A stretch of DNA of 64,000 nt from Syngnathus acus (GCF_901709675.1 NC_051094.1:14573501-14637500), one strand, 5' to 3'. Counted from the first letter of the stretch, positions 33,101-45,148 are shown. The notes: a model not told the origin generated them from the letters alone. Numbers and translations are program-made.

Positions 33101-36100
33101 CTGGTGAGCTGCACGTCATCCTTGATGCCTCGTTTCTTCTTAATCTCCTGTGAAATCAAAATTACATTTAGATCCAGATATAGGAATTAAAGTAGCATAG
33201 AAACTTGATTTTAAATTACCTCCTGTAACTCAAGTCCAAAAATCTGTTCCTTGTAGGAGTAGATCTTGTTCTCTTTCTTGATATTCCCTTTCTTGATGTT
33301 CTCTTTCTGTGCACTGCGGGGAAAAAGTGATAGGAAGAGGTGCGCCATTAAACTACCACAGGCCAATGACATGACAAACCTATTGGAATGTTGTTGTTGT
33401 TGTTTTTTTATTTACCCCTCAATGATGGAGTTATCATATAGTTCCCCCTCGGGAGTCTGCATAATAGCATACTCCTCCTTGGTGACAAGGACTAGAGCAG
33501 GTTGGCAAAGCTCCTTTGTTACGTGACTGATTACGCGAGGTAGCAACTTGTCAGGAGAAAGCCCGCAGAGGGCACCAACAGCATTTTTCACTGCCTGAGG
33601 AAAAACAAATCACAATTTTCTTCAGGATCTTTTTTTTTTTTTTTGAATTAATGCTATGCATTTATGGACTCTAAACAATAACTTCATTTTTCTGAAATAA
33701 AATCAGGGTATTATTAGGAATATTAGGTATTCACCTGGTTATCAGTGTTGACCTCCAACAGATGTGGCAGAATAGCCTCCAGATTATTTTCTATAAATTC
33801 TTCCGCTTTTATGTTCATGGACGAGAGCAGGGATGGCCACAGACCACTGCGAGCCTCAACTTAGAGAGATGCACACAGAATAGCCCGGATGTAAACCACA
33901 AGAAACATTTAAGTTGTGTGAATAACACAAAACTGCTCCTCCTTGTACCTAGGGATGGATGATGAGCAACAATGAGGATCTCCATCGCCAAGTTCTCCAA
34001 TTCATTAGGGTCACTCCATTGACTGGCTGAGGTGCAAATGACGTGCAGAGCATCCAGCAGTACACGTGGACGAATGTAGTAGCGACCAAGCTCAGTCAGC
34101 TCTCCAGACTCCAACACCAAGACATCCTGGGGCATTACCTGATGAAACAACCAAAATCAATTCAGACCTTTTTATCGAAACAGAACCAAAATATGGTAAG
34201 TAATTCTGTTTTGTGGCCCATACTTTGTGTTTGTTGATGACAGCTCGGAGTTCACCGAGAAGGCCCTGGGCGAAGTTGGAGCCACTCAATGAAGAAAGCA
34301 GTTTTCTGACTGTCTGCTTTGCCCGCTTCCTCACACGCCAGCTCTGAGACAGCAGGACTGCCACAGTGGCACTGTGATACATCCTGTAAGAGTGGTTAGA
34401 TGTAACAAAGATGAACTTCTTTCTTTGAGAATCATGTTCATGCATGCAATAAAAAAAAAGAAGAAAAGTAGTCATTTGAGTTGTGGCACTTTAGCTTGGA
34501 CAAGTTAAACATTGGTTAAACACGGCAACTCACACATTTGCCCTTGACTGTCAGAATATTTTCTTATGTTTAGCGCAGTGATTTTCACGTGTTGGGTCAA
34601 GGTTCCATCATAGGCGGGTCACGGACAAGTACCGGTAGCAAAAAATTATAAACGGGTCCTTGGTTTAGGACAGTAACTACGTACGACTTTTTGCTTTTCA
34701 TTTAATGTTTTACATTTGTATTTTTTCCATATAAATACAGTATTTACTGTAATTATGACTACTGCTATGTTAGAGCTAATTTTCAAAAGTACTTTCTTAA
34801 ACAAGGTGGCAAAGTGTAGCACTGGTTAGCACATCTGTCTCACGATTCTGAGGTGTGGGGTTCGATTCTGGCTCCGGCCTTCTTGTGTGGAGTTTGCGTG
34901 TTTGCCCCGTGCCTGTGTAGGTTTCCTTTGGGAACTCCCGTTTCCTCCCACATTCCAAAAACATGCAAACTCCAAATTGTCCGTCGGCGTGAAAACAGCT
35001 GGTTGTTTGTCTATGTGCGCCCTGCAATTGGCTGGCATGACGCTCCCAAGGATAAGCGGTTCGGAAGAATGAGTTAATATTTTAACAGGAACTAATATTC
35101 TTGGCTTATACAAAAGTGGGTCTCCACTTAGAATAAAAAAATGCAGGTCACTGGTTTAGCACATGCAGAACTTAAAGTCAACGCACGACTCATTCATTAT
35201 GCTATGGAACATAAACTCACTGAGCTTTGGTGGTGTTAAGCCTGTGGGCATGATCCAAGAAAAGTCTTTCACAGAGCAGCAGCACAGTCAGCTGAGCTAA
35301 AAACAGACCAACAAAAGGAACATTGCTTCACATATTGAATTTACTCATCAGGATGACTGACAGTAATCAATAACAATTGCCTCACTTTCATCATTGGCCT
35401 GGCAGAGGAACTTCTCTGTTGTGAAGAGTGGTTTCTTGTCATCCAAGATCAAGTTCCAAAAGCTGGAAAATCTTGCTTCTGTAGAAAGCGTGTCAACAGT
35501 TAATCCTACAGCCAATTGTTTTTTGAACCAGTTTCCATGAATAAGATGCGGGTACAAAAAAGGTGAACATCACCAGTCATTGTTTCAAGCAGGGACAGTC
35601 GACTCAAAAGAACCGAAGCTGCCACACCTTCAGAAAGCAGAGCATTCTGTGTGTTTTGTGCTGCAGCTTTTTCTACTGTTTGGAACAGCAAGGGCATAAG
35701 TTCTGATGCCTGGGCCAGAGTGTCACCTGAAAAGAGGGAAAAAAATTGTGAGAAGAAGGAAGAAACGCAAACAAATAAGTGTGATAGGGGGACTTATGGG
35801 GACCATTGTGGAGGATTTGCCTTGTCAGGACTGACCTTTGAAGGCCCCTAGCATGACCTGGATGTAGGCGTGGCGAACCAGAGAGGTGGAGGTTTTGAGG
35901 GTGAATGCCTTCTGGAACCAAGCTAGCAGAGCGCTAGGAATCTGTACAGTAAGGCGACTGCTCCATTGGGAGAGCACTGACACTCCATGCACCAAGGTGC
36001 CCTCGTGAACTAAATTTGAGGGAGTAGCAAAAAGATAAATTTAAATGGGAGTCCTTCAAACTGCTCCAATACATGCATTGTCTTGGCAATTTCCTGGGGA

Positions 36101-39100
36101 TGATTAAGCAATCACACTTAAGTTATTACAGAGTGACAAAGAGGAGTGAAGAGTAAAAACAAAATCAAGGATACCTTCCTGTTGCAAAAAGGGAATGAAC
36201 ATCACTGTGACTGCAGAGCTCAGAGTTTGGCTTGAGCCTCCTGAGCCTGCATGGTGGCTGCAGCTGCCAATGCCTGAAATCAGACAATTCAATCAACTAC
36301 AACTTAATGGTCCCTTCCTCACTTTAGAAGTAAAATGTCTCATACCTGACAAAACACTCATCTTTTGGGTGACGACTGTAAGCTTTCCTTCAGATCCTGT
36401 AAGCATGAGCGTGGCAACATTAAAACAATATTATTCATATTATTACTGGTATATGACCTGGTTTAGAAAATGGAAGTGATTGATTATTATTATGACATCA
36501 AATATAGCAAATTGGCTAGAGTGCAAATAGTTACTTCACCTCCAAGAATTTTGAAAAGGTGCGTGACAATGTCCTGTACGGCATTGGTGTCACTGCACTG
36601 TTGAGCCAAGTTTTGTAATGCCTGGATTGCTTCCTCCATAAGCTGGGCATTGTTGGCTTTCAATTGACCTTAAAATAAAAATACTGGTAACTTAGTTTTT
36701 TTTCCATGAATAAAATACACCTAAGCAGACCACTGTACAAATTCCTTACTTGATATAGCCTTTCCAATATCCATAGAATACTGACTGAGATCAATAGTCA
36801 GTGCAGAAAGAAGACAGGAAATTGCTGGTGAGAGAATAATTCGAAGACACTCCATTAGGAATTGAGGAATAAGTGCGCGGTTATTCATGACACCCACCTT
36901 GCATGGCATTCTCCGGGCTTCGCAGCATTGTTTTCTGAATGCTGGGAAGAAGCAAGTCCTTGAACTCAGAGTGAGAGACGTGGCGCAACAGGGAGCCACT
37001 TTTGTCCAGAATGTGCTGATGTGTTTTTGTCTTGCTCATAAGGACCGTCTTTATGTACAGGTCCAACATGGCGCTCTGGATAGCAGCAAGGTTGAGAGTC
37101 AAGATTTTTCTTTTTTATCAGAAAGCACTGAATCTCCACTTCATGGTGTGATGCAAAGAACTCACCTTATGCTTGTCAATTGTGGCTTTGTCCTTGTGAG
37201 CTGTGCAGAAGTCCAAACACACACCGAGCATGGCTAGGGTGGTAGAGCATGGGTCCAGAGTCAACAATGTGCTGATGTACTGCTCAACTAAACCCGGATT
37301 CTGGGAAAGAAGCCAAAATGTCAGATTTCTCCAGATGCCAGTGTACCAGTCGCTCTAAATGATGACGTTTGACTCCTTTCTGCAAGCTTTATACTCACTT
37401 CCTCACAAAGATGAGTGAGATTCTTCAGGCTTGACTTCTGAGCAGTAGATTTGGCTCCACCTACAACCCCAGCCACAAGCAGGCTCTGAACGTGAACCTG
37501 AGTGACAACAGCCAATTCACAACTCAAGTGACAAAGTTATGTTGACCTCTTGATGTAACAATGGCAAATCCTTTCAGAGAATTACAGTAAACTACTGCTA
37601 TATCTCTGTTTATCTTTCACTAAAGCATACTTTGCAAATTGGGTTTTTATTAAGTTCAAATAGGTACTAAAAAGTGTGCTGGAGGGGTAAAACTATATGA
37701 AAAATCACAGATTTTACCTATCACAAGTGGATCTGGAATGTATTTTTGATAAATTATATGCAATTGAACTGTATAAAAATGACAAACCTAAAACTACTTA
37801 CCATTTTATTCCAGGTTGGTCCTTGTCTCTTCTCCGGAGCAGAAAAGACTGCAGGGACGAAAAGGCAGGTCCAAGATAGGGCAATGAAGGCAGCAGAGCC
37901 TGTGCTTTTCCTGGAAGAAACAAACACACCATCATTAATACTCAGTTAATGTCAGATACCCATTATTTCTGACATCTGAAGAATTACATCCATTGCTGCA
38001 ACTCAAAATACAAGTGGCAATTTTGTCACACACACAATGAAAACCAGTTCCATGAAATACTTCATACCCCGGCTCTCCATTTTTACTGACAACCCCACTG
38101 TTGAGAAGGCAGTGGAGGAGGCTCATCACCAGAATGTCAGGCTGGCGTTCAGCCAGCTGAGCAATGGCAGAGAGGATCTCTCGGCGGGATGCAGAATCCC
38201 TGACAAATAAAACCAATTGCTTGTTAGCAGAAAAGACAAGAAACGTTCAAACCAAGAATGCGGGTATCTTTCATAAGACCACAAGGTTACCTATATCTGT
38301 GAGGAGTGAGGCAGAAGAGCTTGCAAAGGCCTTTAATGGCAGGCTCCGGTAATTCTGCAATAAATAGCACCCCAAAATCATCAGCGGTGACTGGATCCCT
38401 TTTTATTACAACCAACACATACACAAGCACCCACAGACTCACCTTTACCCTTTAAACATTGTTTCAGCTCTCCGAAAATCTCCTTACGCTCTTTCACACT
38501 AGCTGTAGTCACCTTTAGAGCAAATTTCTTCAGCGTCTCGGAAACCTGGAGAACAGATAACATTTAGCATTTCTTGTGCTTTAGAAAATCAAACATGTTT
38601 GCAAAGTCAAATTCACACAACAAAGGTCTATCTGCATTTTACACATTTTAATAGGGAGAAACGGAAGTCCATGCTAAATTCCTCGCCGTGTGTGAAATCA
38701 ACTGGTGATCGCCAAATGAGTAATTGAAATTCAAGAATATAATTCCTATTTCTGCATCGTCTCGTTTGTTGGGGCTAAATAAATTCAAGCTCTGACAGAT
38801 AACGGGGGCAAACTTTACGTAATCGACTGAATAAAATTGACAGAGACGGAGCGTGTGTGTGTGTATACAAGTCAGTCAGCTAACTTGTGTCTAGTAATTA
38901 ACATACTGCTCCCAAAATTATTATTATTAAATGCCCTGTTCATACAGTTGTCTTTTTTTATTCTTAAAAAATATGGTTGCATGGCCGACAGTAATTGCCT
39001 ATTGTTACTCGCAGGACAGATGTTGATAGAAGCCAGGCATTCTCAGCTTACGTAGCACTTAGCGATTAGCCATTAAGCTAAATAAATTCTGGCCACGTGT

Positions 39101-39247
39101 CACTTTGAGGGCTAACACACTCTTTTAAATTACACAAAAATATTAGGACTATACCAAATTTGACGGATGAATGACTTGCATTTCATTGTCAAATAGTTAA
39201 TCGTGTTGCAAAAAGCCAGCTACACATACCTGCATGTCCGCTGCCAT
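18178..39247 (-). CDS. gcn1: GCN1, activator of GCN2 kinase (complete, 57 coding exons)
   Basis: Giant HEAT-repeat protein that binds stalled or collided ribosomes and activates the GCN2 eIF2-alpha kinase. Exons in transcript order: 39247-39230, 38545-38443, 38354-38291, 38199-38068, 37910-37802, 37497-37399, 37300-37166, 37075-36898, 36824-36750, 36668-36540, 36396-36346, 36273-36175, 36009-35836, 35726-35574, 35478-35386, 35296-35221, 34383-34224, 34138-33949, 33859-33735, 33594-33416, 33313-33220, 33147-33034, 32956-32758, 32673-32521, 32289-32111, 32011-31931, 30827-30684, 30507-30383, 30167-29978, 29888-29818, 29697-29532, 29391-29197, 28847-28601, 28196-28075, 27940-27826, 27733-27554, 26925-26705, 26621-26553, 26477-26339, 26255-26059, 25397-25255, 25168-25051, 24916-24701, 24583-24419, 24329-24168, 24020-23928, 23853-23710, 23647-23378, 23297-23184, 23111-22881, 22789-22596, 21834-21720, 21164-21068, 20826-20678, 19676-19566, 18615-18394, 18303-18178. 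The sum is 8013 nt, 2670 residues (human 2671). It starts [14 protein letters not shown] and ends EEIDDTILV. The eEF3-like HEAT core (for example [55 protein letters not shown]) and the RWD-binding region near VLPYLVPK are highly conserved. Confidence 0.98.
19947..20395. mobile_element. hAT-like relic in a gcn1 intron
   Basis: It begins CAGGGGTCAACCACC, a common fish hAT end, followed by GCTACTTGTTGGGTACTAGAT. The right end (GATGACCTTTG near 20390) is decayed. Class and borders are approximate. Confidence 0.45.
29492..29516. repeat. Poly-A tract in a gcn1 intron
   Basis: About 25 A on plus (poly-T on the transcript), 15 bases upstream of the donor end of exon 29532-29697 on the genomic map. 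Length may vary between alleles. Confidence 0.85.
31109..31443. mobile_element. hAT MITE with perfect 8-bp target duplication
   Basis: Left end CAGTGGTTCTTAACCTGGGT and right end AAGGTTAAGAACCACTG are inverted repeats. The same 8 bp, GCCTAAAG, flanks both sides (31101-31108 and 31444-31451). The element is 335 bp, non-coding, in the gcn1 intron between exons 30827-30684 and 32011-31931. Confidence 0.92.
34576..35153. mobile_element. hAT element with nested SINE, gcn1 intron
   Basis: Left end CAGTGATTTTCACGTGTTGG, right end GCAGGTCACTG. Flanks GTTTAGCG (34568-34575) and GTTTAGCA (35154-35161) are an 8-bp target duplication with one mismatch. A SINE at 34801-35078 sits inside. Confidence 0.85.
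34801..35078 (+). mobile_element. tRNA-derived SINE
   Basis: tRNA-like head with an A box near GGTTAGCACATCTGTCTCAC and a B box GGGTTCGATTC. Next comes a core with TGTGGAGTTTGCGTGTTTGCC and CCTCCCACATTCCAAAAACA, then the tail GGATAAGCGGTTCGGAAGA. The same family occurs in part at 39560-39905, at 56775-57142 and at the right edge of the window. Confidence 0.85.
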
Positions 39248-39277
39248 GTTGCCGGTCTCACCAGCGGAAGAAGGTGG

Positions 39278-39285
39278 TGACGTCA
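39278..39285. promoter_or_regulatory. Palindromic CRE in the gcn1 promoter
   Basis: TGACGTCA, the consensus cAMP-response element bound by CREB/ATF family dimers, 31-38 bp upstream of the gcn1 ATG. Seen directly; function is inferred from position. Confidence 0.6.
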
Positions 39286-41284
39286 CTACCGGCTGAGGAC
39301 TCGCTCTGGTTGTCGCTCCGCGACTTGATTTCTCTTGTAAATTACATTTTGATGATGACAATGATAATTATTATATTAAGCCCAGCTATATAGCAGATTT
39401 GCAAGCTTTGTTGTTTTTTTCAATCCTGAGAGAAGTTTGAATTAAATTTGGTTCCAATTCAATGTTTTTTGAAGTTTACTTTTCCCCCCAAAAAGTATAC
39501 TGTTCAAAAGCCAGTATTTGTGATATACAACAAATTAAAAAAAAAAAGTAGACAACCAAGGACCTTCCATCCATTTTCCGTTCAGGTTACCCAGCAGTCA
39601 TCGGGGGCATCCCAAACTGGTTGCCATAATAAGTTGAATAGGCTAAGTAAAGTACCCGGTTGTTCACTGGCAGGCCAAAGTGGTATGTATGTTTTACTTT
39701 TGTATTTAATGTGTACGTTTTGTAAATCTAAGTTTATATATCTGTTTGTCTCACCAGTTCTACGGTGTGGCTGTGATGTCAAAGTATTAGGCACGGGGAG
39801 AACATGCAAACTCCACACAGGGAGGGCCTGAGGTGAAATTGAACCCACAACCGCTGAACTGTGAGGCGGACATGCTGACCAGTGCTCCACAGTGCTACCT
39901 GACCTATAAACTGTACATCACAATTGAAAAACAAACCGAAACTTTTAAGGGAGGGTACAAGTTGCATAATATAGACACCCCCAAACTAAGTTGCGGCTCT
40001 TTTTTTTTTTTACAGCGGTCGGTCTTTTGGGGCAGGGTTATGTATCAGTGTAACACTTCTTGATGTTGTAATACTTAGCCAGTCTTTTTTTTTTTTTTTT
40101 TGCTGTACAGAGCCATCAACTCACACCACAGATGTTCAATCAGATTTAGGTATGGACTGGAAACGGCACTTTCTAAAATCCTCTGATGGAGTCATTATTT
40201 TGTTGCTCTGGATGTGTGCTTTGTGTTAAATCCCTCACAATGTTTAACTTTGTGGCAGAAGCCTGATAACCTCTTTTTTTTTTTTCTTAAATAAATTATT
40301 GAAGCAGCTTCGTAAATAAATTATTGAAGCAGCTTTGATTGTTCACACTTCCAGCATGTATGCTTCGTTTCTTTCACCCAATTGTGGTGCATGCGAAGGA
40401 AAAAAGTGATGGTGGCCATCAATAGTACATGCCAGTCAACCCTAAAAACATTCCTACTTAATCACTTGAAAATGAACACAATACATACATATTTTCTCAT
40501 CATCTACCAGTATTGTGTAGCTAAAGCTTTATTAACTCGAAACTAACAAACATGCTTTTGATTTCAAGCACAATAACCCAGATAATCAAACAGCTGAAAA
40601 CTGAAAGTTATGCTAGACGGCACTATCACATGTGACTTTTGATCCTTACTTGATGTTTGAGCCCTGTATACACCCTGGCACAAGTCACTCTTCAAAAACA
40701 TTTCTTATTTAATTCACGTAAACAGATGCCGATTTTTAAAAAATCTTTTTACATTTTAATCAATTACAGTATGAACATCTGCCAGGAGGAGTCACTGTCA
40801 TGATGTCCCAAAAACAGTGGCCTCAATATTTAAATAAAAAAACGGATAAATAAATGAAAACAGTGCTACGAGTTTGCTGTTTATGCAGCGAGTCATTTGA
40901 TACCATACAAAAACTCAGTTAATTGTGTTTAATTCAAAACACAAATCTGCTTTCTACATAAGTGTGGGCAATTGAAACAGGCCTGTAGCAAAAAAAATGC
41001 TTAAATTAGTCAAATGAGTGTTGGCATTTTTCTTTTCAATGTGGACTGGATGTAACGTAATCAAAACAACTTGTGGAAAAAGAAAAGAAGCAGCGATTAA
41101 TGGTACCATAATCTCTTACCAATGAGTGAGACTGATAGACAGTCCCATAAATACAGCTAAAGTCAGAATAAGCAGATTTCACCATTCAGGTAAAAAGCTT
41201 CTGGACTTATTTTTTTTATCTGAGTCCACATTCAGGTTGTGCAGTCCCACGGTGTCACTTTCCACCTATCCAGGCAAGCGTGTG
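39286..41284. other. gcn1-vamp5 spacer
   Basis: No exon recognised. It holds degraded SINE pieces on the minus strand (39560-39625 and 39785-39905, sharing AACATGCAAACTCCACACAG with the copy at 56775-57142). It also holds a short tandem duplication around 40286-40337 (unit TAAATAAATTATTGAAGCAG). The right part is probably vamp5-like 3' UTR. Confidence 0.55.
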
Positions 41285-42029
41285 TTATGTTGTGCTGTAG
41301 TATATGATGAGTCCGACTACGATGAGGGCCACCACAACTGCAATTAACACTATTTTCACCTTCTTATTCTTCCATATTGTTTTTTCCTTCACCTGGTTGG
41401 ATTTCTTTTTGTTCAGCTTTCTGGTTGTCTTTTCAAAAGTTTTACCCTGGATGAAAACATAGAGAGACATAATATGTTACATTTCATCCCCAGGAGCTCC
41501 ATGTGATCTCGAAAAGTCTTTGTAAAAGCAAATCTACACCGTCCTATATTGTGACATAACGTCGTCTATCATGGTTATGTGGGAACGATGTGACCCTCAC
41601 TTTGACCCCCGGACAAACACCGGCCTCATGGCATGTCCTGCACTCGCTCGGTTATACCCAGGGAGACCCGCTCACTTCATTCATCTCAACAAAAATAGCA
41701 CCATAAAGCACAATCAGGATGTAAATTGTACATTTGTTTTCCCTCTCTTGCTCCACCTAAGGTGTATTTATAAACAATCAATTTGACTTGTCCCCTTTTG
41801 GATCCCTGTCACTAACCAATAGGATTCCACACACGAAAAGTGGAATCAAAATAAATAGTGGCGACTTTTGGGAACACAGCCTGCCAACCTTTCTTAGCAG
41901 CTCATCAGCTCTCTCCTCCAGGTCACTCAGTTTTGCACATCGCTCTTCCGCTTTGTTCCAATTGTCCAGCATGATGTCCTTCACCTCCTCCGCATCCTCC
42001 TGGGCCTGCTGCAATCGGCTTTTCCCATT
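41285..42029 (-). CDS. vamp5: R-SNARE, VAMP5-like (two coding exons; first exon not found)
   Basis: Small vesicle membrane SNARE. Exons 42029-41889 (47 codons) and 41446-41285 (53 codons plus TAA), both in phase 0 with GT/AG borders. The SNARE motif runs from SRLQQAQEDAEEVKDIM through NKAEERCAKLSDLEERADEL; the arginine of EER aligns with the R at the ionic zero layer of VAMP2. A lysine-rich stretch and the C-terminal anchor IVLIAVVVALIVVGLIIYY follow. A short tail after the anchor and the ENGK-like beginning fit VAMP5 better than VAMP8 or VAMP2, but the paralogue is uncertain. VAMP genes often have a first coding exon of one or two codons, and I could not locate one upstream. Downstream use of an ATG at 42068 is possible but gives an unusual N-terminus. 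Confidence 0.75.
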
Positions 42030-42124
42030 CTGTTTTGCAAACACACAATGTGGGCGATAGAGACACACAGCAGGTTAGTCTTCTCACTTGACAAATAACA
42101 CACTGCAACACGGAACATGAACAT

Positions 42125-42166
42125 TTTATTAATGAAATAGAGAAATTATTTTATATAATATATATA

Positions 42167-42212
<46 letters not shown>

Positions 42213-42480
42213 CTATACCCACATTTCCCTATAATCATTGGAAATTGAATTAATTAATGACACCTTTGATTTATTTAATTCCATATTTAATTAAATTGAA
42301 TCATTGACATTAATCATTTAATTAATGAGACATCTATCTAATTAATTAATGCCGTATTTAATGGCACATTTATTTATTTGCTCAATTTATTTAATTCCCT
42401 ATTTAATTAATAAATGAAACATTTCATGAATTAATGACTTCATGATTTTTAATTAAATATTTCATGGTGTATCTAGTTAT
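42125..42480. repeat. AT-rich degenerate repeats and (TA)n
   Basis: A TA microsatellite at about 42157-42206 is followed by many TTAATTAA and TATTTAATT units in both orientations. No coding content. Confidence 0.8.
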
Positions 42481-42489
42481 TTAATTTTA

Positions 42490-42735
42490 GCCCATCCCCG
42501 TGTGATTTTAATCCATCCCCTGGGGGAGAGGGGAGCAGTGAGCAGCAGCGGTGCCGCGCTCAGGAATCAGTTGGTGATCTAACCCCCCAATTCCAACCCT
42601 TAACGCTGAGTGCCAAGCAGGGAGGCAATGGGTCCCATTTTTATAGTCTTCGGTATGACCCGGCCGGGGTTTGAACCCACAACCTTCCAGTCTCAGGGCG
42701 GACACTCTACCACTAGGCCACTGAGCTGGTGACAC
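42490..42735 (-). mobile_element. tRNA-derived SINE (second family)
   Basis: On the minus strand a tRNA-like head AGCTCAGTGGCCTAGTGGTA with a B box GGTTCAAACCC is followed by a body containing AAGACTATAAAAATGGGACC and GCGCGGCACCGCTGCTGCTC. It differs from the SINE at 34801-35078. Confidence 0.8.
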
Positions 42736-42777
42736 TGTTGAAGAAAAACAAGTTTTTTCCCACTCTGTTTTTGCGGA

Positions 42778-43978
42778 TCAACAAAATTCTTGCACTCCAG
42801 TGTGAGATCTCATGTGTATTACCATGTTTACCTTTTGAGTGAATCTTTTACCACACTCAGAGCAATGAAAGGGTTTTTCTCCTGTGTGCGTTCTCATGTG
42901 TTTGACCATGGTTGCTTTGACAGAGAACGTTTTACCACAAGTTAAACAACGAAAAGGTTTCTCCCCAGTGTGCGTTCTCATGTGTATCTCGAGATTGACT
43001 TTTCGAGAAAACGCCGTACTACAAACGGAGCAAATGAAAGGTTTTTCTCCTGTGTGTGTTTTCACGTGTGACACCATATGATGCCTTTGTGAGAAGGTCT
43101 TACCGCAAGTTGAGCAAGCGAATGGTTTTTCTCCCGTGTGCGTTCTCAAGTGCGATACTAGACGATGCCTTTCCGAGAAGGTTTTACCGCATGTTGAGCA
43201 AAGAAAGGATTTTTCCCCCGTGTGTGTCCTCATGTGTTTGACTATGTTTAGCTTGAGAGCACATTTTTTACCACACAATGAGCAACGAAAGGGTTTTTCT
43301 CCAGTGTGCGTCCTCATGTGTGATTGCAATGTTTTCTTTTGAGAAAATGTTTTACCACAAAATGTGCAACAAAAGGGGATTTCACCTGTGTGATTTCATA
43401 TATTCCTTGAGAGAAAACGCCTTACCACAAGTTAAGCAACTAAAAGGTTTTTCTCCTGTGTGTGTTCTCATGTGTCTAATCATGGGTCGATTTTGAGCAA
43501 ATTTTTTTCCGCAAATTGAGCAGCTGAAATGTTCTTCAGATGTGTGACATTTGCGTGTGTGAGAAGTTTTCTTTTTAGGAGCTGCCTCCTTCTTTCCACA
43601 ATTCAACTGCTTGTCCTCGTAATCTGCGTCATCCCTCAAAGGTTAGAGATAACAGATTGTTCGGCAGTGTACCTCCACTTGGGCTGTCGTGGTTAATCTG
43701 CGACCACTGGGGTGTTTCATCTTCATCATCGTCACACTTCACAGAGACCACAATCACTGGCAACTTGCTGACATCCATTTGCTCCTCTTCCTCAATGTGG
43801 AGATGGTCCTCTTTTTTGAAGTGAGCGGGATGTTCTTCCTCCTCTTCACTCTTCACAACAGGTAGTGGCAACTTGCTGATGTCAATTTCCTCTTCTTCCT
43901 TGATGTGGGGAAGCTGTGAATTGTCCTGCTGCGAAAGCAAGCTCCTCCACTCCTGACAAGCACTTGGCTGCTGGACAT
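42778..43978 (-). pseudogene. C2H2 zinc-finger gene, terminal exon with two frameshifts
   Basis: The last exon of a fish zinc-finger transcription factor. It starts after an AG at 43979-43980 with a phase-1 codon (D)VQQPSACQEW, followed by an acidic region with three similar blocks (EEEEIDISKLPLPVV, EEEEEHPAHFKKEDHLHIEE, EEQMDVSKLPVIVV). Nine C2H2 fingers follow with TGEKPF linkers (first CSICGKKFAQNRPMIRH, last CSECGKRFTQKVNMVIH), then the stop at 42780-42778. The frame is broken twice. Near 43629-43640 the acidic frame ends in TGA while the finger frame opens one base out. Near 43380-43390 finger 2 runs into TGA; the surrounding homology implies loss of about 14 bases between CACAC repeats, removing the end of finger 2 and the start of the linker. 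Finger 4 also has cysteine where the hydrophobic core residue is expected. It may be a decayed gene, or a real gene with sequence errors. The 5' exon was not identified. Confidence 0.75.
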
Positions 43979-44154
43979 CTCCAGGATACAAGTAACACAA
44001 ACACAATTTGGCACATGTCATGTGGGTGGGTCATATACATAATACTGTTGGCAGAGCTAAGTAATATTTCACTTGCAAAAGTACTATTTTCATGAACACT
44101 TAGACCTACCACGCTACTGCACTTTAATATTGGTCATTATGGTGGTACTTTGAG

Positions 44155-44837
44155 CAGTGCCGGCTCTACGCAGGGGCGAGAGGGGGCAAGCCCCCTCAAA
44201 CAGATGTCCTGCCCCCTCGAATCAAACTTTTAGAAGTGAAAAATCCGCTGATAGAAACACACGTTAATCAGCCCCCTCTCTTCTCTCATGTCGGTGCAGT
44301 GTGTGTCCTCCCTCACACAGCCTGCTGTCAGGACTCCGCGCCCCTCCGTAAACATCCAATCACTGTGAGTATGCAAATGAGGCAAGACGCAGCCAGAGAG
44401 TGTCAAGTTAGTCAGCGCGGTAGGAGTTGGAAGAAGCAGTAAAAACTCCACCAAACTCGTCGTAATGACTCGTGATATAACTAATGATTAACTACAACTC
44501 AAATAATAGTTAGTATAACATTCATATTATATGTTCCCCCCCCGGAGAGATTGCCACCTTATTGTGGTCAGGGGGTTTGCGTGCCTCAGTGACCCTAAGC
44601 GCAATACCAGCAGAAGCTTTAATCTTCAGGTGGGACACCCAAGCTGGACAGGTCTTAGTGTAGAGGCCTGACAGAGTGCAATCCACTTCTCCAGGTTGAG
44701 ATCTGGACACACAGCTAACAACTGCCGTGAAGAAAACACTAACTGTTAAAAATGTGTAAAAAAAATAAATAAAAAGAACATGCCCCCTTCACGTTTCTGA
44801 CTGCCCCCTCTTATGTGCATTCCTAGAACCGGCCCTG
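44155..44837. mobile_element. hAT-like element with inserted repeat fragment
   Basis: Left end CAGTGCCGGCTCTACGCAGG, right end TTCCTAGAACCGGCCCTG, with G/C-rich subterminal arms (GGGGGCAAG near the left, TGCCCCC near the right). The flanks are only similar (CTTTGAG and CTTGAGTG). The part at about 44534-44705 (AGATTGCCACCTTATTGTGG) resembles the 5' region of a fish LINE; that assignment is weak. Confidence 0.65.
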
Positions 44838-45140
44838 CTTGAGTGTCAGATGACGACGGATCCTTAATGCAGTGGACTTGAGCCACTGACAGATGGCGAC
44901 ATTTTGCTTCTTTAAACATACTTGCACATTTCCGATGCTCACCTGCTCTCGACTTTTTAACTTGCAACAAAACCAGAATGCTTCTAAGAAATACAAAGAA
45001 CACATCGATCCATGCCCTTCTTGGTGCTTATTTTGGGCTTGATCTAGTTTCAAGGTAGAAGATTTCAAGCAACATATTTAGCTAAAGTTCGTCCTGCGTC
45101 AGTGGCATTCCAGGAGCTTGCAATACGCGACGCCATGCGG

Positions 45141-45148
45141 TGACGTCA
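45141..45148. promoter_or_regulatory. Palindromic CRE near upstream exons of the minus-strand genes
   Basis: TGACGTCA flanked by CGCCATG on the left. It may lie in the promoter of the zinc-finger or vamp5-like gene, whose first exons are not located. Position only. Confidence 0.35.

Noticed and set aside
43640-43760. Small intron explaining the first zinc-finger frameshift
   Set aside because: The nearby GT/AG pairs give introns of about 40-60 bp and the phases do not restore the finger frame with good sites.
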